DNA of 62,086 bases from Melioribacteraceae bacterium (lineage in GTDB: Bacteria > Bacteroidota > Ignavibacteria > Ignavibacteriales > Melioribacteraceae): assembly GCA_023230485.1 (NCBI GenBank), contig JALNXG010000014.1:1-62086 (forward strand), given 5' to 3'. The notes beneath the pieces are model-generated. The model saw only the letters and a program-made list of their open reading frames with translations, was not told the DNA's origin and ran no database searches. Within the stretch, counting starts at the first letter, position 1. Each line of letters opens with the position of its first letter. The position numbers were made by a program, and so were the translations under genes. This document shows positions 1-8,985 of the stretch, piece by piece.

Positions 1-431
1 GATTTTGTATGGGAGACATTTACATTTGGCGAACACAGCAGCAGTAGTTTGTATGATGTAGCGATAATAGATGAAAACAATATCTGGGCAGTTGGAGAGA
101 TATATCTAAAAGATTCTACCGGGCAGATTGAACCTCATTATTATAATTTGGCGAAGTGGGATGGAAGTACTTGGCATCTTTCAAGAGTTTATTATTATCA
201 AAACGGAGCTGCTTATCTCACACATTTAAGAACAATACAAGCATTTAATAAAGATGATATTTGGCTGGGAGGGGTTTAATCGTTGGAATGGGAAAAAATA
301 GAAAGTGGAATAGATTAGACAACTTAGGATATCATACAGTATATACATCAATAAGCATAAAGAAGGACGTAGCAGTAGCAGTTGGTTGGAGAGATTCTAA
401 AGCTCTAATAACTATTGGAAGAAGAAATTAA
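1..431 (+). pseudogene. 3' end of a frameshifted propeller-like repeat protein (cut by window edge)
   Basis: The frame is open from base 1 and stops at 277-279. Homologous-looking sequence continues after the stop in two other frames. An extra base in the GGGG run at 271-274 moves the reading to a frame giving FNRWNGKK. A second slip in the G/A run at about 290-298 moves it to a frame that reads through to AVGWRDSKALITIGRRN and a stop at 429-431. The peptide shows repeats of the type NNIWAVGE, KWDGSTWHL, DDIWLGG and RWNG, which look like blades of a beta-propeller. The ending in ILIGRR style resembles secreted repeat proteins of this lineage, but I cannot name a family. Both shifts are in homopolymers, so a sequencing error is as possible as a true pseudogene. 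Confidence 0.6.
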
Positions 432-504
432 TATATTATCAAACTTAAAACAAAAAAAGAAATTTTTCCCGGCGATAAAATAATTAAATTAAGGAGGATT
501 GATA

Positions 505-526
505 AAAACGTTAGGCCGTTTTTTTA
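505..526 (+). terminator. Weak Rho-independent terminator candidate
   Basis: AAAACG at 505-510 pairs with CGTTTT at 517-522 around a TTAGGC loop, and a T tract follows. The stem is short and AT-rich. It lies downstream of the degraded repeat gene and upstream of the barrel gene at 631. The rest of 432-630 shows nothing I recognise. Confidence 0.35.
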
Positions 527-630
527 GTCTACTTATAATGTAAAATGAACGGAAACAATAGCCAGTCGTATAGCTCCCTTTAAAGATGGTTTATAAACTA
601 TTTTTTTGTAAAAATAAGAGGTGAAGAATT

Positions 631-1287
631 ATGAAAAAATTAATGATTTTTGTGGTTGTGTTTTTATCAACTGTTATTTCGGCTCAAAACGATTATCAGG
701 AAACTCCATTTTCCAATACAGGTTTTGGATTATATGGAGGGATAAATGCTGTAACGGGTTCAGAAACAGGAGGGGCTGTTCTTCTTAATTTTCACGCTAA
801 TCTTATATCAAATCTTAATTTGGAACTTAGTGTCGGTTATTCTAAGATTCATGAAAATGTAAGTTATACACTTAAAAAATATTACATAACTCAAATTAAT
901 AATAATAATTTTTTTAGTACTGCTGATAGTCATATTAATACAAAATGGTATAACGTAATACCTTTAAGTGCCGGTTTTCAATATCTACTCTATAAGGATA
1001 CTTTTTCTCCATATCTTGTGGCAAACGTTAGCTATAATTGGATTATCGAAACAAAAGAATTTAGCGATATAACAATAACAACATCATACCCATCACAAGA
1101 CGCTATTCCAGCAGAATATAAGGAGTTTAAGTGGGAACCTGAACTTACTCATTCCACCGGAATAAATGCCGGTTTCGGTGTGCTTTATAAGCTATCCTCA
1201 AAAATTAATTTAGATTTCCGCTATCTCTATCGTTCAGATAGCGACTTAGTTGATATTCATCAATTTTTAATAGGAATTACTATCTAA
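631..1287 (+). CDS. Small outer-membrane beta-barrel protein
   Basis: A 218-residue protein with a clear Sec signal peptide (charged MKK, hydrophobic stretch to about residue 18, then AQN). The rest alternates aromatic and small residues in short amphipathic strands and ends on a strand with terminal isoleucine (FLIGITI), as in eight-stranded OmpA/OmpX-like barrels. Glycine-rich strand pairs such as GFGLYGGINAV and NAGFGVLYKL support this. GAGGTG lies at a good distance before the ATG. It stands alone between the degraded repeat gene and the nitrite reductase operon. No specific function can be given, and its link to the nrf operon is not shown. Confidence 0.7.
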   Translation: MKKLMIFVVVFLSTVISAQNDYQETPFSNTGFGLYGGINAVTGSETGGAVLLNFHANLISNLNLELSVGYSKIHENVSYTLKKYYITQINNNNFFSTADSHINTKWYNVIPLSAGFQYLLYKDTFSPYLVANVSYNWIIETKEFSDITITTSYPSQDAIPAEYKEFKWEPELTHSTGINAGFGVLYKLSSKINLDFRYLYRSDSDLVDIHQFLIGITI

Positions 1288-1337
1288 TTCTACCCATTAT
1301 TTAATTTGACATTCAAGGGTTATTTTGATAATTTTCT

Positions 1338-1359
1338 AATCAGAATATTTGTTCTGATT
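1338..1359. promoter_or_regulatory. Perfect inverted repeat upstream of the nitrite reductase operon
   Basis: AATCAGAA at 1338-1345 and TTCTGATT at 1352-1359 are perfect complements around a 6-base spacer. There is no T tract on the plus side, so it is either a weak terminator for the barrel gene or an operator for the nrf operon, about 85 bases before its first ATG. Confidence 0.35.
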
Positions 1360-1445
1360 AAGCCGACTTTGTGCAACTCGACTGGTGTAAGACACGAGGC
1401 AGGTTTACGAATTTTATAATAATATTATAGAAAGTAACTCTTGTT

Positions 1446-2531
1446 ATGGAAAAGAAAAAAATTATAAAGAATTTAGAAAAACCGATTCAAAAATATAGAT
1501 TTTATATTCAGACTGCATTTGCATTGCTCTGCATCTGGATAGGGATAGAGTTTTATCTCTTCATCAATTATATAAATAGCGGCGATGCGGTTAATTATTT
1601 CGGACGTCCCGCGGGTGTAGAAGGATTTTTACCAATTAGCGCACTAATGAGTGTCTATTATTTCTTTTTGACCGGAGAGATTCATCCCGCTCATCCTGCC
1701 GGATTTTTTATATTGCTCGGAATAATTGCCGTGTCACTCGTTTTCGGGAAAGCATTCTGCAGTTGGATGTGTCCGATCGGTTATATATCGGAGATGATTG
1801 GTGATTTCGGTGAAAAGATTTATTTAAAGCTATTCAAAAAAAGAATAAAGATGCCGCGCTGGTTAGATTATCCATTAAGAAGTTTGAAATACTTATTAAT
1901 GGGCTTCTTCGTTTATGCAATATTCTTTACTATGTCAGCCGCCGCATTAAAATTTTTTCTCGATGGCGATTATAACGTAATGGCGGACGTAAAGATGTAT
2001 CATTTCTTTGCGAATATGAGTCAATTCGCATTGATTGTAATTGCCGCTATATTTGTACTTTCGATCGTAATACGCAATTTCTGGTGCAGATATCTTTGTC
2101 CTTACGGTGCATTACTCGGAATAATATCATTTTTTAGTCCGACAAAGATTAAAAGAAATCTCGATAGCTGTATTGATTGTGGTTTGTGTGCCAAAGCATG
2201 TCCTTCATTTATAAAAGTGGATAAAGTAAAAACCGTCAGAAGTGATGAATGTTCATCTTGCATGAGCTGTGTGGATGCTTGTCCGGTAAAAGACACACTC
2301 GAAGTAAAGACTGTTTGGTTTGACAAGACAATAAATAAGAAATATATTGCAGTGGGAATAGTCCTAATATATATCACAGTGATAAGCATTGGAATATTAA
2401 GCGGTAATTGGAAAAACAAAGTACCTGATTCATATTATATCGAGCAGTATAAAAATATAGATAATCTTGGTCATCCGACCTCGACAAGCGACATTAAAAA
2501 ACTGAACGAAGAAACTCAAACCGGAGAGTAA
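1446..2531 (+). CDS. NapH-like membrane polyferredoxin (4Fe-4S) upstream of nrfHA
   Basis: A 361-residue inner-membrane iron-sulfur protein of the NapH/NosR-C/CcoG-like polyferredoxin group. It has about five hydrophobic segments, including 22-41, 86-104, 145-167, 192-209 and 300-320. It has the two family CxxxCP motifs (C105 in CSWMCP and C214 in CRYLCP), and two ferredoxin clusters with cysteines at 242/245/248/252 and 269/272/275/279, each ending in CP. Such proteins pass quinol electrons to periplasmic reductases. It is followed 1 base later by nrfH, which is followed 2 bases later by nrfA, so the three are surely cotranscribed. The inferred role is quinol oxidation or electron relay for nitrite reduction, added to the usual NrfH route. 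The exact redox partner is not shown by sequence. Confidence 0.85.
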   Translation: MEKKKIIKNLEKPIQKYRFYIQTAFALLCIWIGIEFYLFINYINSGDAVNYFGRPAGVEGFLPISALMSVYYFFLTGEIHPAHPAGFFILLGIIAVSLVFGKAFCSWMCPIGYISEMIGDFGEKIYLKLFKKRIKMPRWLDYPLRSLKYLLMGFFVYAIFFTMSAAALKFFLDGDYNVMADVKMYHFFANMSQFALIVIAAIFVLSIVIRNFWCRYLCPYGALLGIISFFSPTKIKRNLDSCIDCGLCAKACPSFIKVDKVKTVRSDECSSCMSCVDACPVKDTLEVKTVWFDKTINKKYIAVGIVLIYITVISIGILSGNWKNKVPDSYYIEQYKNIDNLGHPTSTSDIKKLNEETQTGE

Positions 2532-2532
2532 T

Positions 2533-3183
2533 ATGGGGAAAGAAAAGCCGGAAAAACAGAATCGCACTAATAAAATACTTCATAATCTGATTCCACCTGA
2601 TAAGTGGAAGTTTCCTGTAATAATATTACTAGGGATTTTTTTCGGAATAGCATTTCATGTATTTTATATCTCAAATGCTATTTCCTATGTATCAGATGAC
2701 CCTAAGACCTGTATCAATTGTCATGTAATGAATCCGCAATACGTAACATGGCAGAGGGGGAGTCATGGCAGAGTGGCTACATGCAACGATTGTCATGTAC
2801 CGCAGGATAATATCTTCCGAACATATCTATTCAAAGCCCAAGATGGGATGAGGCATGCAACGATGTTTACATTTCGATTAGAGCCGCAGGTAATTCAAAT
2901 CAAGCAGGCAGGTAAAGATGCAGTGCAGGAAAATTGCATTCGATGCCATAACAATTTAATTCATCCGATCTCACTTAGAGCCATTAATAATAGGGGTGTC
3001 GAAAATCAGCACGAAGGTTATTGCTGGGATTGCCACCGCGAAACTCCGCATGGAAGAGTAAATAGTCTATCATCTACTCCTTATGCACAAGTTCCATCGC
3101 AGAGACAGATCGCTCCTAAATGGCTTATGGAATATACCGAATCGAAGAATGCAATCGAATTTAAAAATAAAAAGGGAAATTAA
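2533..3183 (+). CDS. nrfH: Cytochrome c nitrite reductase small subunit, NapC/NirT family tetraheme quinol dehydrogenase
   Basis: A 216-residue protein with one N-terminal membrane anchor (about 28-48) and four CxxCH haem sites starting at C60, C84, C135 and C164. The first haem is in CINCHVM, the methionine arrangement typical of NrfH haem 1. NrfH oxidises menaquinol at the periplasmic face and feeds NrfA, with which it forms a membrane complex. It is longer than many NrfH proteins (about 160 residues), with a tail of about 45 residues after the last haem. It begins 1 base after the stop of the NapH-like gene and ends 2 bases before nrfA. Identification rests on haem count, anchor and the adjacent nrfA. 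Confidence 0.9.
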   Translation: MGKEKPEKQNRTNKILHNLIPPDKWKFPVIILLGIFFGIAFHVFYISNAISYVSDDPKTCINCHVMNPQYVTWQRGSHGRVATCNDCHVPQDNIFRTYLFKAQDGMRHATMFTFRLEPQVIQIKQAGKDAVQENCIRCHNNLIHPISLRAINNRGVENQHEGYCWDCHRETPHGRVNSLSSTPYAQVPSQRQIAPKWLMEYTESKNAIEFKNKKGN

Positions 3184-3185
3184 AA

Positions 3186-4673
3186 ATGAAACCGATTACC
3201 GAATTAATTAAAGAAAAACCATGGGTTGGCTGGACTCTATTTATTGCTACTGCTGTAATTGTATTTTTAATAGGACTTTTTGCTTCATCGATTGTAGAGA
3301 GAAGGAGCGAAACTTTTACACTTCAAAACGTAAAGCCGATTGCTGAATGGGAACCAAGGAATGAAGTATGGGGCGAAAATTATCCACGTGAATATGAAAC
3401 CTATTTGCAAACGCTCGATACCACATTTGCAAGTAAACATGGCGGTTCGAAGAAGATCGATTACTTAGAAAGATATCCTGAATTGGTCGTAATGTGGGCA
3501 GGTTATGCATTCTCCAAAGAATATAATCAGGGTAGAGGGCATGCTTATGCAGTAAATGATATCAGGGAAATTTTACGAACCGGAGGAGAAAAAGAATCTC
3601 CTATGCCTGCAACATGCTGGACATGTAAAAGTCCTGATGTACCACGTATGATGAATAAAATCGGTGTCGCTGAATTCTACAAAGGGAAATGGATTGATAT
3701 GGGCTCAGAGATTGCAAATCCAATCGGATGCCAAGACTGCCATGATCCTAAGACAATGAATTTAAGAATCTCTAGACCGGGACTTATTGAAGCATATCAG
3801 CGACAGGGAAAGGACATGAGCCAATTTACTCATAATGAAATGCGTTCACTTGTCTGCGCTCAATGCCATGTGGAATATTATTTCAAAGGGAAAGAAGAAA
3901 AATATTTAACATTCCCATGGGATAAAGGATTTAGTGCTGATGATATGGAAAAATATTATGATGAAATAGAATTTAGTGATTGGACACATGCACTCAGCCG
4001 CACTCCGATGTTAAAGGCACAGCATCCTGATTATGAATTATTTATGACCGGTGTTCACGCTAAGCGTGGTGTTTCATGCGTGGATTGCCACATGCCATAT
4101 AAGACCGAAGGGGGAGTGAAGTTTACAGATCACCATATCCAAAGCCCATTGGCAAATATTGAAAGCTCATGTATGGTTTGCCATAGAGAGAAAACAGAGG
4201 ATTTAATTAGGGATGTTTACGAACGACAGGATAAGATTGAAGAACTAAGACGTATAGCAGAAAAGACTTTAGCATCGGTACATATCGAAGCAAAAGCAGC
4301 TTGGGATGCAGGTGCAACAGAAGCAGAGATGAAACCCGTACTTACACTAATCCGTCATGCTCAGTGGAGATGGGATTGGGTTGCTGCAGCCAATGCAGTT
4401 GGTTTCCATTCACCTGTCGAAGCAATGAGAGTGCTCGGTACATCGATTGCCAAAGCAGAAGAAGCAAGAAGAGAAGTGGCGATTGTATTAGTTCGTAAAG
4501 GCGTTAATTACCCGATAACACTGCCCGATATTTCTACAAAAGAAAAAGCACAGAAATTCATCGGTCTCGATATGGTGAAACTCAAGAAAGATAAAGAAGA
4601 TTTGATAAAGAATGTAATACCAAAATGGGATGCCGCTGCAAAGGAAAGACAAGGGGAGCTAAAACAATACTAA
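3186..4673 (+). CDS. nrfA: Ammonia-forming cytochrome c nitrite reductase, catalytic subunit
   Basis: A 495-residue pentahaem periplasmic enzyme reducing nitrite to ammonium with six electrons. The active-site haem carries the diagnostic CxxCK motif (CWTCK, 144-148). Four CxxCH sites start at C182, C224, C298 and C329. The active-site arginine is in QGRGHAYAV, the tyrosine follows the third haem in CAQCHVEYYF, and the distal histidine is in KAQHPDYE. All three are intact. The N terminus has an uncleaved-looking hydrophobic helix (about 15-35). It is the last gene of the NapH-like/nrfH/nrfA operon and a strong terminator follows 23 bases after the stop. The function is dissimilatory nitrate/nitrite reduction to ammonium, which also detoxifies nitrite and hydroxylamine. 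Confidence 0.97.
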   Translation: MKPITELIKEKPWVGWTLFIATAVIVFLIGLFASSIVERRSETFTLQNVKPIAEWEPRNEVWGENYPREYETYLQTLDTTFASKHGGSKKIDYLERYPELVVMWAGYAFSKEYNQGRGHAYAVNDIREILRTGGEKESPMPATCWTCKSPDVPRMMNKIGVAEFYKGKWIDMGSEIANPIGCQDCHDPKTMNLRISRPGLIEAYQRQGKDMSQFTHNEMRSLVCAQCHVEYYFKGKEEKYLTFPWDKGFSADDMEKYYDEIEFSDWTHALSRTPMLKAQHPDYELFMTGVHAKRGVSCVDCHMPYKTEGGVKFTDHHIQSPLANIESSCMVCHREKTEDLIRDVYERQDKIEELRRIAEKTLASVHIEAKAAWDAGATEAEMKPVLTLIRHAQWRWDWVAAANAVGFHSPVEAMRVLGTSIAKAEEARREVAIVLVRKGVNYPITLPDISTKEKAQKFIGLDMVKLKKDKEDLIKNVIPKWDAAAKERQGELKQY

Positions 4674-4696
4674 TTTTATTCGATAATAGTTTATTA

Positions 4697-4728
4697 AAAA
4701 GAGCCACATTTGTGGTTCTTTTCTTTTT
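4697..4728 (+). terminator. Rho-independent terminator of the nrf operon
   Basis: AAAAGAGCCAC (4697-4707) pairs with GTGGTTCTTTT (4712-4722) with one G-T wobble and an ATTT loop. TTCTTTTT follows. Confidence 0.85.
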
Positions 4729-4768
4729 AATTAATTGAAAATATTTTTAAATATTATTGAGGAATAAA

Positions 4769-6004
4769 ATGAAGCACTTAGCAGTAATTTTAGTTTTGTT
4801 GGGATCTTTTGTTATAAATGCACAGGATAAAGTAAAGTTTGATGCACAGATAAGACCAAGATATGAAATTAATAATAAGGACTTTAATTCAAATATTGAT
4901 GCGAAAAGCTATACATATTTGAGAAGCCGTTTAGGAGCACTTTTTACTCCATCGGAGAATATCAGTGGTTATATACAATTTCAGGATTCAAGATCATTTG
5001 GAGATGGAGCTAATACTACCACTAATAATAAAAATATTGATCTACATCAGGGCTTTTTGAAGATATCAAAAATATTTGATTCCAGTTTTTCTCTTCAAGT
5101 AGGTAGAATGCAAATTGGTTTTGGTAATCAAAGATTTATTGGTATTAGCGATTGGGGAAACACAGGTAGAAGTCTTGATGGTATTCTAGTTAATCATACC
5201 TCCGAAAATGTAGTATTAGATTTATTCGCATACAAATTAAACGAAAGATCTAATGCAGGCGATACGAATGATCTAAATCTTTATGGAGCTTTTGCAACAA
5301 TTACATCAATAGAGAATCTTGCCATCAAACCATTTTTGTTTTGGGAAAAAGGAATTCCTACTAATAACCTGAATAGATGGACTATCGGCGTAGATATAGT
5401 TGGAAATATTGGTAATCTAACGTATGAACCGGAATTTGCATATCAGTTCGGAAAAATGAATTACGTATATCCAGCTAATCCGAAAGATAGATTTAATATG
5501 CAATTTGATATACCTGCTTTTTTTGGAGCACTTAATCTTACATATAAATTTGAAGGAAACCTTCAACCAAAATTAAATATTGGAGTAGAATATTTCTCAG
5601 GTGATGATTTTAAAACTTCAACTAAGTTAGAAGGATTTTCAAATCTTTATGGCAGTAACCATGCTTATTTTGGTATAAGTGATATTATTGGACAGATGCC
5701 TCAGACTACATTTGATAGTGGTCTATTGGATATTCATGCAAGGTTTTCATTTGTGCCGATAAAAGATTTAACATTTACGGCTGCACTTTTTTCATTTAGT
5801 GCAAATCAAGAAATTGTTATGGAATCTGAAAGGATGACTAAAGATTTTGGAATGGAAGCAGATTTTTATCTTGATTATAAATATGATAAAAATATTTCTT
5901 TAAACGCAGGGTTTGCTTTATTTTCTCCGGGGGATGCGTTCAAATTAATTTACGGTAGAGATTCGGCAACTTGGTTTTATACAGGATTGGTATTAAATCT
6001 CTAA
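4769..6004 (+). CDS. Alginate-export-type outer-membrane porin
   Basis: A 411-residue beta-barrel protein. The start is placed at ATG 4769 because GAGGA lies just upstream and the peptide then opens with a normal signal sequence (MKHLAVILVLLGSFVINA). A TTG at 4757 would merely overlap the ribosome site. The early segment FDAQIRPRYEINNKDFN followed by SYTYLRSRLGALF is characteristic of the alginate_exp porin family. The protein ends in LVLNL, a terminal barrel strand. It lies behind the nrf operon but is cut off by the terminator at 4697, so it probably has its own promoter. The substrate is unknown. In this setting it could be an anion or nutrient pore, but that is a guess from position only. 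Confidence 0.7.
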   Translation: MKHLAVILVLLGSFVINAQDKVKFDAQIRPRYEINNKDFNSNIDAKSYTYLRSRLGALFTPSENISGYIQFQDSRSFGDGANTTTNNKNIDLHQGFLKISKIFDSSFSLQVGRMQIGFGNQRFIGISDWGNTGRSLDGILVNHTSENVVLDLFAYKLNERSNAGDTNDLNLYGAFATITSIENLAIKPFLFWEKGIPTNNLNRWTIGVDIVGNIGNLTYEPEFAYQFGKMNYVYPANPKDRFNMQFDIPAFFGALNLTYKFEGNLQPKLNIGVEYFSGDDFKTSTKLEGFSNLYGSNHAYFGISDIIGQMPQTTFDSGLLDIHARFSFVPIKDLTFTAALFSFSANQEIVMESERMTKDFGMEADFYLDYKYDKNISLNAGFALFSPGDAFKLIYGRDSATWFYTGLVLNL

Positions 6005-6101
6005 TAATGATTAATAAATTACAGAAATAGATAAAAAACTTGAAAATAAACTCAATACTTTTTTATTTATTTCTATACTTTTTTTAAGAAAAGAGTTAGT
6101 T

Positions 6102-6119
6102 TAAAACAATAGTAATAAA
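6102..6119 (+). promoter_or_regulatory. 18-base element shared with the promoter region of the gene at 54967
   Basis: TAAAACAATAGTAATAAA occurs here, 22 bases before ATG 6142, and again identically at 54933-54950, 16 bases before ATG 54967. Both genes encode large type IX cargo proteins. The region before the chemotaxis receptor has a shorter match (AAAACAATAAA, near 11820). It probably spans the transcription start or is a 5' UTR element; the exact role is unknown. Confidence 0.4.
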
Positions 6120-6141
6120 TTAAATTTGATCGGAGGGCGCA

Positions 6142-8739
6142 ATGATCACAAGAAAAGTTATAATTCTATTCTCTATTCTTCTATTCACATCTTTTACTCT
6201 GCTAAATGCACAAGCAGTAAGTCAAACAATTAAAGTATCAAGTGGTACGTTTTCTCAAGTATTATCATTCGGAATGGATACAACAGCAACAGATGGGATT
6301 GATATTACATTAGGTGAAAGTGCCCTCCCTCCCGTTCCACCAGGAGGCATTTTTGATGCTCGCTTTAAATTGTCGCAAACTGAGTATTCATGGAAAGACT
6401 ACAGGCAGGGGACGTCATCCCAATACACACAAAAAATATATAAAATATTATTTTCTCCTAATTTAGGGGATGGAATAAAAATTGAATGGGATTTACCGGC
6501 AGGATATAATGGCAATCTTAAAGACGCATTCGGTGGTATTGTAGTTAATAGTATTGTAAAAGGGAAAGGTGAAGTCAACTTAACTTCAGAACAAGTTGAA
6601 ACAGTATTTAATTTAACACTTACAATCAATTATTTATTAGGTACTCTCACAGCACCTACTTTAATTGCTCCGGTTAATAACGCAACAGATATACCTATAA
6701 CTCAAACATTTTCATGGAATGCAGTTACAAATGCAGTTGATTATCTTCTTGTACTTGCCTTTGACAATGCTTTTACTGATTCAATAGGTGTATATTATCC
6801 TACAACTACATCATATGAAAAAACCGGACTACCCAATAATAATATTATCTATTGGAAAGTATTGGCTCGAAATTCAGAGGCAGCGAATCCATTATCTCCG
6901 TCATCAGCAATTAGAAAATTCACAACAATAGAACTTCCACCTGAAGCACCAACTCCTCAGACTCCCGCTGATAATACAGTGGGACTTGGACGCAAAATAA
7001 AATTTACTTGGGATGCATCCGAAAGGGCAGTTTTTTATAAACTGCAGATCGCAAATGACGCAAATTTTAATAATATCTTCTGGGAAGATTCCACAATTAC
7101 TGATGATCCTGTAGCGGGAGTAAATCAAATAGTATCCGGATTTTCTTATTCGACCGATTACTGGTATCGAGTGAGCGCACGCAATGGCGCAGGTAATAGC
7201 CCATATTCGTCAAGCAGAAAATTTTCGATTGTTCCAATTAAATGGAGTTTTGATTTGGCAGTAGCTAATAATGGAGAAGCAAATAAGGATACATTGAGAA
7301 TTGGAACTGCGGATGCCGCAACTGAATTAATCGATCCACTATTCGAAGAATTATCACTTCCACCTTTGCCTCCGGGAGATGTCTTCGATGTAAGACTTAA
7401 ACTTAGTCCGACAGAAAGCTCCATGATCGATTTTCGACCTACTTCCGATAATATTACTTATACAGTATTACTTCAATCAGGAAGCCCGGGATACCCAATT
7501 AACGTAACTTGGGATAACACGGCATTACCGGAAGGACAATTTATATTAAAGGATGCTTATGGCGGGAGTTTGTTTTCTATTAACATGAAAACACAAAATT
7601 CATACTCAATTGCGGATGATGAAGTAACTCAATTTAAAATTGTTTATACGAGGAAAGTTACCGTTAATATTGATATGCAAAATTCATGGAATATTATTTC
7701 GGTACCTGTAACCGCCGATAATATGAATACAGATTCACTTTTCGCTACCTCCTTATCACCCGCTTGGAAATATGATAATGGGTATATCCAACAAACACCT
7801 CTTGAAATTGGTGCGGGATATTGGTTAAGAATGCCTTCGGCTCAAACAATTGCAGTTTCCGGTCAGCCTTCTTCTATCAATACCGTATCTGTAAAATTAG
7901 GATGGAACTTAATAGGTCCTTATGATAAAGAAGTTCCGGTTTCCGAAATTACAACTACTCCGACTGATATCTTGAACTCAAAATTCTTTGGTTATGGAAG
8001 CGGTTATATAGAGCCGACCAAATTACTTCAGGGCAAAGGATATTGGATTAGGGTAAAGCAAGCCGGTACCATTAATTTCAATACTGCATTGAATAAAAAT
8101 GAATATATCAATATTGCTCAATCAAATGAGTTAGAGAATTCGGGAAGAATCATTCTTAAAGATGCTTCCGGGAATAGTTCCACTTTATACCTGTCAAATA
8201 GTAGTATTGATTTTAGTATGTATGATCTTCCGCCGGTTCCACCTGATGGAATATTTGATGCACGTTTTACTAGCGGCAGAATGGCAGAATCAGCAACTTC
8301 ATCGCAAAGCATTGTAATATCTTCGGCTAAGTATCCGGTATCTTTATCGGTTGATGGAATCAGTATAAAGATAATTGATGAATTAGGGATAGAGCGATTA
8401 CTAAAGCCGGGAAGTCTATTTACGTTTACGAAAGAATCTTCAAATTCCATTCAGATTCGATCTACTACAATTCCTTTAGAATATAATTTAATGCAGAACT
8501 ACCCAAATCCATTTAATCCGACTACATCAATTCGTTTTACTATACCCGAAAAGGCAGTTGTAAAACTCACAGTTTATAATATGCTCGGTGAAGAAATGAA
8601 CAGTATAATCAATAAAGAATTGGATGCGGGTTTACATCAATTTGAATGGAACGCAAACGGTATACCGAGTGGAATATATTTATATAAACTTACCACTGAT
8701 AAATTTACTTCCAATAAAAAGATGATATTAATCAAATAA
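6142..8739 (+). CDS. Large secreted Fn3-type protein with type IX secretion C-terminal sorting domain
   Basis: An 865-residue protein with an N-terminal signal peptide (to about LNAQA, 25). Two fibronectin-III-like domains fall at about 170-265 and 270-365 (PTLIAPVNNATDIP, then PTPQTPADNTVGLGRKIKFTWD). Next comes a pair of GWNLIG-type repeats (about 510-660), and the C-terminal sorting domain begins near 779 with NYPNPFNPTTSIRF and ends KKMILIK. A motif LPPxPPxGxFDxRF appears three times, at 62-75, 406-419 and 696-709, each inside a similar beta-rich block. It is therefore exported by the type IX system and anchored or released at the cell surface. No catalytic residues were seen; a structural or adhesive role is likely. 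GGAGGG gives a strong ribosome site. Confidence 0.75.
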   Translation: MITRKVIILFSILLFTSFTLLNAQAVSQTIKVSSGTFSQVLSFGMDTTATDGIDITLGESALPPVPPGGIFDARFKLSQTEYSWKDYRQGTSSQYTQKIYKILFSPNLGDGIKIEWDLPAGYNGNLKDAFGGIVVNSIVKGKGEVNLTSEQVETVFNLTLTINYLLGTLTAPTLIAPVNNATDIPITQTFSWNAVTNAVDYLLVLAFDNAFTDSIGVYYPTTTSYEKTGLPNNNIIYWKVLARNSEAANPLSPSSAIRKFTTIELPPEAPTPQTPADNTVGLGRKIKFTWDASERAVFYKLQIANDANFNNIFWEDSTITDDPVAGVNQIVSGFSYSTDYWYRVSARNGAGNSPYSSSRKFSIVPIKWSFDLAVANNGEANKDTLRIGTADAATELIDPLFEELSLPPLPPGDVFDVRLKLSPTESSMIDFRPTSDNITYTVLLQSGSPGYPINVTWDNTALPEGQFILKDAYGGSLFSINMKTQNSYSIADDEVTQFKIVYTRKVTVNIDMQNSWNIISVPVTADNMNTDSLFATSLSPAWKYDNGYIQQTPLEIGAGYWLRMPSAQTIAVSGQPSSINTVSVKLGWNLIGPYDKEVPVSEITTTPTDILNSKFFGYGSGYIEPTKLLQGKGYWIRVKQAGTINFNTALNKNEYINIAQSNELENSGRIILKDASGNSSTLYLSNSSIDFSMYDLPPVPPDGIFDARFTSGRMAESATSSQSIVISSAKYPVSLSVDGISIKIIDELGIERLLKPGSLFTFTKESSNSIQIRSTTIPLEYNLMQNYPNPFNPTTSIRFTIPEKAVVKLTVYNMLGEEMNSIINKELDAGLHQFEWNANGIPSGIYLYKLTTDKFTSNKKMILIK

Positions 8740-8746
8740 AATAATG

Positions 8747-8776
8747 AAGCCGGGTAACTTATCCGGCTTTTTTTTT
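8747..8776 (+). terminator. Rho-independent terminator after the Fn3 cargo gene
   Basis: AAGCCGG (8747-8753) pairs with CCGGCTT (8763-8769), and an eight-base T run follows directly. Confidence 0.9.
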
Positions 8777-8845
8777 GTCTGACAAATAGCTAAATTTCAT
8801 TACTTAGTTTAAGGACTTGATAGGATTACCTATAAGTCGAGGGCG

Positions 8846-8873
8846 GGAACAGGGATTTAACCACCCCTGTTCC
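8846..8873. other. Perfect 9-bp GC-rich hairpin in intergenic DNA
   Basis: GGAACAGGG (8846-8854) and CCCTGTTCC (8865-8873) are perfect complements with a 10-base loop. On the plus strand it is followed by TATTTGTTATTTTTG. A terminator already exists 70 bases upstream, so it is either a second terminator or a structured leader or small RNA end before the kinase gene at 8986. No other structure is seen between 8777 and 8985. Confidence 0.45.
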
Positions 8874-8985
8874 TATTTGTTATTTTTGTCTTTCTACTTC
8901 AATATAATTTAGTATCTTGTATAAATCGATGTATTAGCAGAATAGATCATCCAATTAGACATTCTACTTGAGAAAGCAATTAAAA

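Noticed and set aside
491..540. Possible short leader peptide (AAGGAGG followed by TTG) with attenuator-like hairpin
   Set aside because: The start codon is only 1-2 bases from the ribosome-site-like sequence, the peptide has no meaningful composition and no biosynthetic gene follows.
1360..1445. FNR/CRP-type site upstream of the nrf operon
   Set aside because: A TGTG...CACG pair was seen, but the spacing and symmetry do not fit either consensus.
2102..2419. 105-codon minus-strand open frame inside the polyferredoxin gene
   Set aside because: It lies antisense to well-conserved cysteine motifs, lacks a ribosome site and has no recognisable protein features.
8846..8873. tRNA-like T-arm in the orphan hairpin
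   Set aside because: There is no acceptor stem, anticodon arm or GTTC loop around it.
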